Below, in pieces: positions 33,877-42,124 of a stretch of 64,000 bases of DNA. The notes under the pieces are model-generated. The model saw only the letters and a program-made list of their open reading frames with translations. It was not told the DNA's origin and ran no database searches. This stretch comes from an uncultured Bacteroides sp. (lineage in GTDB: Bacteria; Bacteroidota; Bacteroidia; Bacteroidales; Bacteroidaceae): assembly GCA_902492205.1 (NCBI GenBank), contig CABUKU010000007.1, forward strand, positions 1-64,000. Reading direction: 5' to 3'. Every line of letters begins with the position of its first letter. Position 1 is the first letter of the stretch. A program made the position numbers and the translations under genes.

Positions 33877-35976
33877 CTATTCCGTTAATATTCTGGTTGT
33901 AATCACCACAACGCCGTTTGCACCTTCGGCTCCATATTCTTTCAGTTTGTCGGGAGAAGTGTACATAACAAAGCTTTCTATGTTGTGTTGATTCAAATCA
34001 CTTGCTTCTTTTGCTGTGATTTTCTTTCCGTCGAGAATGTAGATAACATTACCTTCCATCATTCTGCTTAGTGCGGGGCGTGAGTTTGTCAGACGGAAAG
34101 TTACGGGTACTGTATATTTTACTCTTACTGCTTTTCCCCTTTGGTATCCCGGTGTCCAAGCGGGCATCTGACTTAAAACACGAATTGCTTCGGCATCTAT
34201 TTCAGGACTTACACTGCGTACTACTTGATAATCGGAGGTAGATCCGTCTGTATTGACTATAAATTGGGCAATGACACGTCCCTGCACTCCTGCTTTGTGA
34301 GCTTCTGCCGGGTATTTAATATTCTTACCTAAATACGCCATCATGGCTTCCATACCACCGGGATACTGAGGCATTTTCTCTACTACTTGGAATATTGGAT
34401 CTTCATCTGTAGCTACTATTTCATTGCCTGCTTGCTTGCTTTTATCAGGTTTACCAAAAGTAACAGGCACAGTATATTTCACGGCAACTGCTTTTCCTCT
34501 CTGTTTGCCCGGATTCCATTTAGGCATTTTGCCGACAATGCGCAATGCTTCCTTGTCCAAGTCGGGATGAGCAGAACGAATCACTTTGGGATCTGTTATA
34601 CTTCCGTCTTTGGCTACCGTGAATTGAACGATAACCCGTCCGGCAATCCCTTTGGTTTTGGCGTTTTCCTGAATATTATCATTGATAAACTTCATTAAAG
34701 CGTCCACTCCTCCCGGATAACTCGGCATTTCTTCTACTACCATAAATATCGGTTCATCCGGGTTGCCAGACTCTATTTGCGGAGTGCCTTTTCGGGCTTC
34801 TCCTTTATATTCGGTTATTTCTTCTTTCATCACCACTTTAAGTGGGAGTTTGGCATCTTTTATTGGAATGGCAACGCTTCTTAGTCCTATGAAAGAGAAG
34901 ATAAGGGTTTGATTGTCTTCTGCCGATATTTTGAAGTTACCTTCTTTATCGGTCAATGTCCCGTTGGTTGTTTTTGCTACGATGATGGAGACGGCGTGAA
35001 TAGGTTTGCCGGATTCATCAACAACTTGTCCTTTTACTTCTACTTTGTTATCGGTATTGAATACTTCGTCAGAGATTTGTGTGGCAATGCGCGCCACTGC
35101 CTCAATGTTGCTGAATAACATTAACAGCATGGCAAGCGGAAGGAACATGATGTACTTTGTTCTTCCGATGCGGTTGGTTCTTTTTCTGTTCATCATGATA
35201 ATTCGGTTTTTAAGTGGTAAAACATTAAAATTATTATATATGTTTGTTGCAACCTTGTGATGTGCCAGTCCCAGCAGATGATATTGATAGCTTTTGCTGT
35301 CGTGTCCTTTTTCGATCACTTTGTCATCTGCCATATATTCGAGGTTGTGGCGTACTTCCCGCTTTAACAGCCATACGAACGGATTTATCCAGCAGAATAT
35401 GCTGGCTATCTCACTGAAAATAACATCGAACGAATGGTATTGGCGTACATGAGTCAATTCATGGGTGAGTATTTCTTCGGTTTCTTTCTCGGAATGTTCT
35501 CCGGGATAGAAGAATATCCATTTGAAGAAAGAGAAAGGTCCCGACGGTTTATCGAGCAAGCGGACTTTGGTTCCCAATATAACTGTCTTTTTACTGTGGC
35601 GCGATAGCAGGCAAATGCTTATCAATTGCACAAAGAAACGGATGCTCAGTAAAAGTACCCCTGCCAGGTAAATGTAGCTCAGGCTTTGTAAAGTCAACTC
35701 AAACCAATTGGTATTTGGTTGAGGCTCGGCCGGGATTGTAATTTCCGGTAAAACCACAGTAGCGTAAAGATTGGCAATGGCAACCATTGGTTCCTGCTCC
35801 TTTATCCATTCCTGTATGTTTAATAAAGGATAAAGGAAAGCTGTGATGAAGAAAGCAAGGAGTGTGATTCTGCGCCATTGGAAGAAGGTATCCTTGTAGA
35901 AGAACAACCGGTAGAAGGCGTAGAAAAGAATGATTGCTACGTTTATCTTCAGAAAGTATGCGAGTTCGGGTGTCAT
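33877..35976 (-). CDS. BlaR1-like M56 metallopeptidase fused to carboxypeptidase-regulatory-like, two TonB C-terminal and plug-like domains
   Basis: Domains in order (numbered from the ATG at 35976): membrane helices (about 5-125), zinc peptidase with HELTH (172-176) and a downstream Glu in HNLEYMADD, a fourth helix near 295, a carboxypeptidase-regulatory-like domain (about 310-385, GQVVDESGKPIHAVS), two TonB C-terminal domains (about 410-515 and 530-630, each starting MPSYPGG or MPQYPGG and ending KYTVPVTF), and a plug-like tail (IYILDGKKITAKEASDL to GAEGANGVVVITT). BlaR1 relatives sense a signal and inactivate BlaI. A TTG at 36012 would overlap blaI by 20 nt; ATG at 35976, 17 nt after blaI, is the better start. 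The TonB and plug parts suggest contact with an outer-membrane receptor. Confidence 0.88.
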   Translation of the reverse strand: MTPELAYFLKINVAIILFYAFYRLFFYKDTFFQWRRITLLAFFITAFLYPLLNIQEWIKEQEPMVAIANLYATVVLPEITIPAEPQPNTNWFELTLQSLSYIYLAGVLLLSIRFFVQLISICLLSRHSKKTVILGTKVRLLDKPSGPFSFFKWIFFYPGEHSEKETEEILTHELTHVRQYHSFDVIFSEIASIFCWINPFVWLLKREVRHNLEYMADDKVIEKGHDSKSYQYHLLGLAHHKVATNIYNNFNVLPLKNRIIMMNRKRTNRIGRTKYIMFLPLAMLLMLFSNIEAVARIATQISDEVFNTDNKVEVKGQVVDESGKPIHAVSIIVAKTTNGTLTDKEGNFKISAEDNQTLIFSFIGLRSVAIPIKDAKLPLKVVMKEEITEYKGEARKGTPQIESGNPDEPIFMVVEEMPSYPGGVDALMKFINDNIQENAKTKGIAGRVIVQFTVAKDGSITDPKVIRSAHPDLDKEALRIVGKMPKWNPGKQRGKAVAVKYTVPVTFGKPDKSKQAGNEIVATDEDPIFQVVEKMPQYPGGMEAMMAYLGKNIKYPAEAHKAGVQGRVIAQFIVNTDGSTSDYQVVRSVSPEIDAEAIRVLSQMPAWTPGYQRGKAVRVKYTVPVTFRLTNSRPALSRMMEGNVIYILDGKKITAKEASDLNQHNIESFVMYTSPDKLKEYGAEGANGVVVITTRILTE

Positions 35977-35992
35977 AGTATCAGATTTTGAG

Positions 35993-36355
35993 TTATTCTT
36001 TTCCTTTTTCAATCAGGCTGATGATCTCTTTCAGGTCGTCCGTCGATATTTTTTGTTCGCGGGCAAAGAAAGTAACCATCTCCTTGTAAGAGTTTTCAAA
36101 ATAGTTCTGCACCACGCCACTCATAAAGGTTCGTTTATACTCCTGTTCTTTAATGGCAGGGGTGTACTGATAAGTATTTCCTATCCGTTTGGGAGAAACA
36201 TATCTTTTTCTCTCCAGATTCTTCACCACCGAAGCTATTGTTGTATAAGGAGGTTGAGGCTCCGGAAATTTAGCAACAATGTCTTTAACAAAACAATTTT
36301 CCAGTTCCCAGATGTAGATCATCACTTCTTCTTCTTGTATTGTCAGCTTTTCCAT
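35993..36355 (-). CDS. BlaI/MecI-family transcriptional repressor
   Basis: The 120-residue winged-helix protein has LTIQEEEVMIYIWELENCFVKDI (about 4-26), PYTTIASVVKNLERKRYVSP (recognition helix and wing region, about 36-55) and a helical dimerisation end. It is the first gene of the operon and should repress it by binding the two dyads over the promoter at 36368-36402; cleavage or displacement via the M56 protein would release repression. Confidence 0.93.
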   Translation of the reverse strand: MEKLTIQEEEVMIYIWELENCFVKDIVAKFPEPQPPYTTIASVVKNLERKRYVSPKRIGNTYQYTPAIKEQEYKRTFMSGVVQNYFENSYKEMVTFFAREQKISTDDLKEIISLIEKGKE

Positions 36356-36367
36356 AATGATTACTTA

Positions 36368-36402
36368 TTACGATTGTTTCGTAAATATACGAATGTTTCG
36401 TA
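36368..36402 (-). promoter_or_regulatory. Tandem BlaI-type operators overlapping the blaI promoter
   Basis: Two dyads share arms and spacing: TTACGA-5-TCGTAA (36368-36384) and TACGA-5-TCGTA (36388-36402), centres 19 bp apart. Between and within them the minus strand reads TATATTTACG, similar to the Bacteroides -7 element, so bound repressor would block polymerase. The pattern TACGA-n5-TCGTA resembles the dyads bound by BlaI/MecI proteins. The site is 13-47 nt before the blaI start. Confidence 0.75.
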
Positions 36403-36523
36403 ATATGCATATAATTAATAGGATAAATAATGTTAAACGATTGGATTATTCATCTCGCTTACTTTGAAAGAAGCTGTTTGCTAAGGTTGTTGCACTGCAT
36501 GTCTAAGCACATTCAACCTGATA

Positions 36524-36711
36524 GTTAAGCCTGTTTAATACTATACTTTAATAACTTGACAATTGTCAATTAATAACTTGACAGCTGTCAAGTTAATACT
36601 TGACGGTTGTCAATTTAATACTTGACAGCTGTCAAGTTATTTAATGGTAAGCAAAAAAATGCTTAGTTATGCTTGATTTTTGTCTTAACATACGGCATAA
36701 ACAGGCTTAAC
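36524..36711. repeat. Four-unit dyad array (TTGACA family) inside a terminal inverted repeat
   Basis: Four palindromes start at 36556, 36578, 36600 and 36622, an exact 22-bp period: TTGACAATTGTCAA, TTGACAGCTGTCAA, TTGACGGTTGTCAA and TTGACAGCTGTCAA. They are enclosed by the perfect 14-bp inverted repeats GTTAAGCCTGTTTA (36524-36537) and TAAACAGGCTTAAC (36698-36711). No reading frame is present. Apart from this and the blaI operators, the 445-bp region 36356-36800 shows only the terminator at 36741-36771. Confidence 0.85.
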
Positions 36712-36740
36712 CATGTGGAGTGTTGCAGGGAGTAACCAAT

Positions 36741-36771
36741 AAAAAAAGCCGGATTGCAGAGGCATCCGGCT
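36741..36771 (-). terminator. Terminator after the MsbA-like gene
   Basis: AGCCGGAT (36747-36754) and ATCCGGCT (36764-36771) pair with a 9-nt loop; the minus strand continues with TTTTTTT. It is 30 nt past the stop codon at 36801. Confidence 0.88.
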
Positions 36772-36800
36772 ATGATTATATGGGGAATTATTAAAGGCAG

Positions 36801-38630
36801 TTAGAATGATTGCATGTCGCAAAGCTTTTTGTAGTAGCCGTCGAGTGCAAGAAGTTCTTCATGCTTGCCCCGCTCTACGATTCTTCCTTCGTGAAGCACA
36901 CAGATTTCATCGGCATACTTGATTGTAGACAAACGGTGCGCAATGGCGATTGTTGTACGGTTCTTCATCAAATTCTCCAATGCTTCCTGAACCATGCGTT
37001 CGGATTCTGTGTCGAGTGCCGAAGTTGCTTCATCTAATATAAGTATAGGAGGGTTCTTCAAAATGGCACGGGCAATGCTGATGCGCTGGCGCTGACCGCC
37101 GGAAAGCTTACCGCCACGGTCACCGATATTGGTGTCATATCCCTTTTCGGTTGCCATGATGAAGTCGTGGGCATTGGCAATCTTTGCCGCTTCTATAACC
37201 TGCTCCATTGTGGCGTGTTCCACTCCGAAAGTGATGTTGTTATAGAAAGTGTCATTAAACAAAATGGCTTCTTGGTTTACATTACCCATCAGGCTGTGGA
37301 GGTCGAACAGCGTGGTGTTTTTGATGTTCACTCCGTCAATCAGGATTTCTCCTTCGGTGACGTCGTGGAAACGCGGGATGAGGTCCACAAGAGTTGATTT
37401 TCCCGATCCCGATTGTCCTACAAGCGCAATCGTCTTTCCTTTATTTATGGTTAAATCAATATTACGGAGCACCCAAGCGGTGTCATATTTGAAGGAGACG
37501 TTCTTTATCTCAATCTGTTTTCCGAACTTCCCTAACCGGACAGGGTGTTCGGGCTCTTTAATGTTATTGGGTGCAGAAAGTATCTTGTCGATGCGCTCCA
37601 CGGAAGCAAGTCCCTTTTGTATGGCATAAGCCGAACGCGAGAACTCCTTTGCCGGATTAATGATGCTGTAAAATATGGTCATGAAGAAGATGAAAGTACT
37701 TGCATCGAGTCCGCCTGTTCCATTCAGGATGAGCGTACCGCCAAACCACAGAACAATGGCAATGGTACAGGTTCCCAAGAATTCACTCATCGGATGTGCC
37801 AATTGTTGACGGGCAACAACGGCTGTAATTGTTTTACGGTATGTGGTATTTGCCTCTTCAAAGCGTCGGCTCATCTTCTTTTCTGCATTGAAGGCTTTGA
37901 TAATGCGTAGTCCTCCAAGCGTTTCTTCCAATTGGGACATAAGCAAGCTCCATTGTTCCTGTGCTTTCATGGAACCTTGTTTCAGCTTCTTTCCCACAGT
38001 TCCCATTAACCATCCGCTTAAAGGTAACAGCACCAATGCAAAAAGAGTGAGCTGCCAACTGGTGATAAGCATGGTAGTGAGGAAGAATAGTATAAGAATA
38101 GGGTTCTTGAACAACATGTCGAGCGAACTCATGATAGAGTTTTCCACTTCGCCCACGTCACCGCTCATTCGGGCGATAATATCTCCTTTTCGTTCTTCCG
38201 AGAAGAATCCTAATGGCAAAGAAAGGATCTTTTTGTACATCATGACACGCATATCTCTCGTAACTCCCGTACGGATTGGAACCAACCAGAAGGATGAAAA
38301 GAAATAAGCGGTGGTTTTCAACAGGGTGGCAACGGAAAGGAATATTCCTAAAAGTAGCAGTGCGGTGCTTCCTCCCAGTGTTTCAACCATATATTGCACA
38401 TAGTAATTGAAGTTATTTACAATAACCGTCTTAAATCCTTCGGCACTGTCCCACGGCATGAAGCTGTAAACGGAACTGTCTATTTTAAATAAGATGTTCA
38501 GGATTGGGATGATAAGGGTAAAGGAAAAGACATTGAGAAGGGCGGAAAGGATGTTGGCAATAATGCTTAAAATCAGGTATTTCTTGTAAGGGGGAACGAA
38601 TCTTTTAAGTATATGTATAAATTCTTTCAT
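36801..38630 (-). CDS. MsbA-like ABC exporter (fused membrane and ATPase domains)
   Basis: The 609-residue half-transporter has six membrane helices (about 18-325) and an ATPase with Walker A VGQSGSGKST, signature LSGGQRQRISIARA, Walker B LILDEATSALD and H-loop AHRLSTI. It resembles MsbA/lipid or multidrug exporters working as a homodimer in the inner membrane; the substrate is not deducible. It has its own candidate -7 element (38655-38662) after the terminator of the efflux operon, so it is likely a separate unit. Confidence 0.9.
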   Translation of the reverse strand: MKEFIHILKRFVPPYKKYLILSIIANILSALLNVFSFTLIIPILNILFKIDSSVYSFMPWDSAEGFKTVIVNNFNYYVQYMVETLGGSTALLLLGIFLSVATLLKTTAYFFSSFWLVPIRTGVTRDMRVMMYKKILSLPLGFFSEERKGDIIARMSGDVGEVENSIMSSLDMLFKNPILILFFLTTMLITSWQLTLFALVLLPLSGWLMGTVGKKLKQGSMKAQEQWSLLMSQLEETLGGLRIIKAFNAEKKMSRRFEEANTTYRKTITAVVARQQLAHPMSEFLGTCTIAIVLWFGGTLILNGTGGLDASTFIFFMTIFYSIINPAKEFSRSAYAIQKGLASVERIDKILSAPNNIKEPEHPVRLGKFGKQIEIKNVSFKYDTAWVLRNIDLTINKGKTIALVGQSGSGKSTLVDLIPRFHDVTEGEILIDGVNIKNTTLFDLHSLMGNVNQEAILFNDTFYNNITFGVEHATMEQVIEAAKIANAHDFIMATEKGYDTNIGDRGGKLSGGQRQRISIARAILKNPPILILDEATSALDTESERMVQEALENLMKNRTTIAIAHRLSTIKYADEICVLHEGRIVERGKHEELLALDGYYKKLCDMQSF

Positions 38631-38654
38631 TGCTCATGTTTTAGTAATAGTGGA

Positions 38655-38662
38655 CAAAGATA
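38655..38662 (-). promoter_or_regulatory. Candidate -7 element of the MsbA-like gene
   Basis: TATCTTTG reads on the minus strand about 25 nt before the start codon at 38630, just past the terminator of the preceding operon. Confidence 0.55.
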
Positions 38663-38665
38663 AGG

Positions 38666-38698
38666 AAAAATAGTGATTGGTGAAGAACACCAATCACT
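38666..38698 (-). terminator. Terminator of the TolC-HlyD-permease operon
   Basis: AGTGATTGGTG (38672-38682) and CACCAATCACT (38688-38698) form a perfect 11-bp stem with a 5-nt loop; the minus strand continues ATTTTT. The stem includes the stop codon of the permease gene. Confidence 0.82.
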
Positions 38699-39926
38699 TC
38701 TTTTTCATTTCCTTGTATCTGTCGAGCACATGTTTGCGGCTCATGAGTATCTGGTGACGGTACACAAGACAGGTAGTGATAAAGTAAATTCCTGTTTGAA
38801 TCCATAAGGCTTTGTATTCAAAAGCTACCTCGCCGAGAGTGGCTCCCATACTGTTGATAGCCACAAATCCGTTGATGCCGAATGTGGAGGGGAAGATGTA
38901 AGATACATATCTCCAAAAGTCCGGGATTGCAGCTCCCGGCCACGAAATGCCCGATATAAATAATAACGGCACGGATGTGAATACAAAGATAAGCATGCAT
39001 GTTTCGCGGTTGCGGATAGCTATGGAAGCTGTCATTGCAAAGAAAATACAGGCTGACAGATAGGGAAGCATAAATAGAAGGAAAACGCTTGGCTGGCCTA
39101 TCTGTATAAGGCTGAATAAGCGGGGAACAACACAAAGGATGTAAACGCTCATTACTGCATAAATCATGAAATAGCTTAATCCTTTTCCCAGTACGATTCT
39201 AAGTGTTCCATTGTAATGGCGGTTGATGGGAACAAGGTCTTTAAAACGGTTGTGCTCACGTGCCGTTCCAACAGAAAGTCCTACTCCTAAAAGCAATGTC
39301 TGCTGAATAATCAGTATCAGTACGGCAGGTATGAGGAAACTGGCAAAACCGTTTTGGGAGTTAAACAAGGCTACATCCTCATATGCTATGGGCTGGCTGC
39401 TCACTTCATCTTGCCTGTCGGTTGTGTTACCGGCTCTTGCTATCTTGATGTCTTTATTCATTTCCAATGACACATCGGTTGCCGATAATAACATGGCTTT
39501 ATAATAGAGCAATCCGCTCATGTCACAATAAATGCTGACATGTGTTTGTTTGCCGTGGGCAATATCTTCGCTAAACTCTTTTGGGATATAGAATGTTCCG
39601 TATGCTTTACCGTCTTTCATAACCTGCTGTGCCTCTTTCATGTCCGCGCAATAAGATACGATGTTGATGTCGGCGGTAGCATCTATTTTGCGTATGAACT
39701 CGCGGCTCAATGATGTGCGGCTGTCATCAACTACTACGGCGGGAACTTCACGAACTACCTCGTTGGTATAAATGAAAGCATATAATAAAGGATAAGCCAA
39801 AGGTACCAGAATGAAGAATATCAGTACACCCTGATCCTTGAACGTCATCTTGAACTCACTTTTCCATATATAGAAAAGATCGTAGATGCCTTCAATCACT
39901 TTATCTTTAAATGTTTGATTTCTCAT
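38694..39926 (-). CDS. ABC-2 type permease (YhhJ-like), second of two
   Basis: The 410-residue protein has one N-terminal helix (about 33-52), a large periplasmic domain (about 55-200) and five C-terminal helices (about 210-395), the layout of the ABC-2 permeases that work with HlyD-type adaptors. FILVPLAYPLLYAFIYTNEVV and GTAREHNRFKDL are typical pieces. It overlaps the stop of the first permease gene by one base. No cognate ATPase gene lies in the operon. Confidence 0.88.
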   Translation of the reverse strand: MRNQTFKDKVIEGIYDLFYIWKSEFKMTFKDQGVLIFFILVPLAYPLLYAFIYTNEVVREVPAVVVDDSRTSLSREFIRKIDATADINIVSYCADMKEAQQVMKDGKAYGTFYIPKEFSEDIAHGKQTHVSIYCDMSGLLYYKAMLLSATDVSLEMNKDIKIARAGNTTDRQDEVSSQPIAYEDVALFNSQNGFASFLIPAVLILIIQQTLLLGVGLSVGTAREHNRFKDLVPINRHYNGTLRIVLGKGLSYFMIYAVMSVYILCVVPRLFSLIQIGQPSVFLLFMLPYLSACIFFAMTASIAIRNRETCMLIFVFTSVPLLFISGISWPGAAIPDFWRYVSYIFPSTFGINGFVAINSMGATLGEVAFEYKALWIQTGIYFITTCLVYRHQILMSRKHVLDRYKEMKKK

Positions 39927-41107
39927 TATGGTATATATTTATAGTAAACTAGTGCTCCTTTCAAACGGTTCATAATGAGGAAAGGGAGCATGATGAATAT
40001 TAACAATGCCGTGTAAGACATCCATGAATATGCCATGCTATAACCATTTAATGCTTGGTCTACATAGATCAGGAAGTAATGCCTTAACGGAAACATGTTA
40101 CTCATAGCTTGCAATACCGGATTCATAGCCATAACCGGAAAAGTGAATCCCGAGATAGAGAATGAAATAACTCCCCAAAGGGAAGCAAAACTAAGGCCTA
40201 ATCTCAATGTTGGCAATGTTCCTATCATAACTACTCCGCAAGCCTGAGACGCTAGCACGAGCAACAGACTGGCAAATATCATCGGGAGTATTCCGCTGTT
40301 GCATGGGAAATGTAAATATCCATAGAGATATACATTATATAATATACTCATAAGGAAAAAGACAACAGTCTGGGGGAGTAATTTCCCGGCAAGAGATATA
40401 TACATGGAGTTATTTCCCATACGTAACCACTCACGGGCGGTGCGGTCTTTGATTTCCACGCCGATGGAATAAACAGTAACCATGAATATAAGTAACATAA
40501 GTACTCCCGGAAGTATGGTGTTGCACAGATAGACGGAGTAATTAAGCCACGGGTTGTTCAATGCATGAGTTTCTATAACGATAGGTTGAAGAAAACCCAT
40601 TGCCTGATCTTCTGTTGCTCCTTTCGCATATAGAGTTTCCCGGATGACTGCTCCGTTAGCCAATTCCGACATCATTTTCATATCACGGAACAGTAGCGAG
40701 CCTGCTATCAAATAACTGTTGTTTGTATAAAAAGACACGGTAGGCTGGCGACTGCTGAGTGCCTTTTGTGTCGTTTTCTCAGGAATGAAGTAGAACCCGT
40801 ATATCTTTCTTTCTTGCACGGCTATTCTTGCATCTGCAAAACTGTTATAATGAGCTACAATCTTTGTTTGCTGAAAAGCGTCCAGATTGCGGATAATATT
40901 GCGGGTGGTTGCCGTATTATCCAGATCGACAACGGCTACCGGAAGATCGGTTGGCAGCCCCGAACCCATTAATGTTGTGAAAAATACATAGCAGAAAGCA
41001 GGAGCAATCACCATACAAAAGAGATATAACGGTCTTGACACGAGGCGGCGACATTCGCGCTTCATGACAGACCATAGTGCGATATACTTCTTTTGCTTGT
41101 TATCCAT
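39926..41107 (-). CDS. ABC-2 type permease, first of two
   Basis: The 393-residue protein has the same layout as its neighbour: helix at about 25-43, periplasmic domain, then helices from about 190 to 385. VAVVDLDNTATTRNIIRNLDAF and GVEIKDRTAREWL are characteristic. The two permeases probably form a heterodimer in the inner membrane. It begins 4 nt after the HlyD gene. Confidence 0.88.
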   Translation of the reverse strand: MDNKQKKYIALWSVMKRECRRLVSRPLYLFCMVIAPAFCYVFFTTLMGSGLPTDLPVAVVDLDNTATTRNIIRNLDAFQQTKIVAHYNSFADARIAVQERKIYGFYFIPEKTTQKALSSRQPTVSFYTNNSYLIAGSLLFRDMKMMSELANGAVIRETLYAKGATEDQAMGFLQPIVIETHALNNPWLNYSVYLCNTILPGVLMLLIFMVTVYSIGVEIKDRTAREWLRMGNNSMYISLAGKLLPQTVVFFLMSILYNVYLYGYLHFPCNSGILPMIFASLLLVLASQACGVVMIGTLPTLRLGLSFASLWGVISFSISGFTFPVMAMNPVLQAMSNMFPLRHYFLIYVDQALNGYSMAYSWMSYTALLIFIMLPFLIMNRLKGALVYYKYIP

Positions 41108-41111
41108 TGTT

Positions 41112-42101
41112 TTATCTCTTTATGATAACCGACATTCCCGGGCGCAGGTTTTCCACCGGTTCAACGGGAGTAGCACGTACCTCAAAAGTTTTTAAATCAA
41201 ATTGTCCGGTTGTTTTGGTAGCTTTCCATGCGGCATAAGTACCCAAATCCTTCATGTAATATACTTTCAGCTTGATTGTCTTATTGTCCAGTGCAGGAAC
41301 AAAAGCCTCGAACTCTGCTCCCATAGTCAAGTCTTTCAGCAGGTCTTCACGTACATTAAAGCTAACCCACATATCATCCAGGCGGGCAATGTTCATAATA
41401 GGTGCACCTGTTCCGACCAATTCACCGACTTTGGGGAATATCTCGGAAACTTCGCCATTGGCTTGTGCAATAAGGTATGTTTCTTTAATGTAGGATTCTA
41501 CTTCGGCAACCGCACCTTTGGCACGATCTACCAATGCCGCGGCAGCAAGCTTATCTTCACGCTCGGCACCGTTCTTTGCCATATCGTATTGTGCTTTTGC
41601 TGCTTTCTCGGTAGCTTTTGCTGCATTGTATTGGGCAGTTACTTCGTCCGCTTTCTGGGCAGACATTACACCTTGCTCGAATAGTCTTTTTATACGTTTG
41701 TAAGATACTTCTGCAATTTCACGTCCGGCAATGGCCTTTTGCCACATCTCATAGGCCGCCTGAATTTGTTCGGAGCGTGCTCCTTTTATGGCTTTTTCAT
41801 TCTGTGCCTGTGCGGCTGCTTCGGCTGCTTGTGCTTGTGCCATTTTTGCTTGAACATCGGGAGCTTCCAGTATGGCTAATGTGTCTCCGGCTTTCACGGA
41901 CTGTCCTTCTTTTACTCTGAATTCCAAAATACGTCCCGGAACTTTACTTGAAACACGATATTCGGTTGCTTCTGCTTGTCCCTGTACCATGTCCGGTCCT
42001 TTGCGGAGCATGAAGAAACCTACTAAAGCAACTAATACGATTACCCCCAGCAGAGTGAGGAATGCCAATAGCATATTGCTGTTTTGCGATTTAGTGTCCA
42101 T
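41112..42101 (-). CDS. HlyD-family periplasmic adaptor
   Basis: The 329-residue protein has one N-terminal helix (about 10-30), a lipoyl-like half motif GRILEFRVKEGQSVKAGDTLAI split at about 52-72, a coiled-coil hairpin rich in Ala, Lys and Glu (about 78-195), the returning lipoyl half (ANGEVSEIFPKVGELVGTG) and a beta-barrel domain. It should bridge the inner-membrane permeases to the TolC-like protein encoded just upstream. Full-length, unlike the short adaptor at 19727. Confidence 0.92.
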   Translation of the reverse strand: MDTKSQNSNMLLAFLTLLGVIVLVALVGFFMLRKGPDMVQGQAEATEYRVSSKVPGRILEFRVKEGQSVKAGDTLAILEAPDVQAKMAQAQAAEAAAQAQNEKAIKGARSEQIQAAYEMWQKAIAGREIAEVSYKRIKRLFEQGVMSAQKADEVTAQYNAAKATEKAAKAQYDMAKNGAEREDKLAAAALVDRAKGAVAEVESYIKETYLIAQANGEVSEIFPKVGELVGTGAPIMNIARLDDMWVSFNVREDLLKDLTMGAEFEAFVPALDNKTIKLKVYYMKDLGTYAAWKATKTTGQFDLKTFEVRATPVEPVENLRPGMSVIIKR

Positions 42102-42124
42102 ATCTTTATCTTATTAATTTTCAA

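Noticed and set aside
35977..36012. TTG start for the M56 protein overlapping blaI
   Set aside because: The extra residues KKEKNNSKSDT are not like the usual M56 start; ATG 35976 with a 17-nt gap after blaI is more likely.
36556..36635. CRISPR-like array
   Set aside because: Units are 14-20-bp palindromes at 22-bp steps with 2-8-bp spacers and no unique spacer sequences or cas genes.
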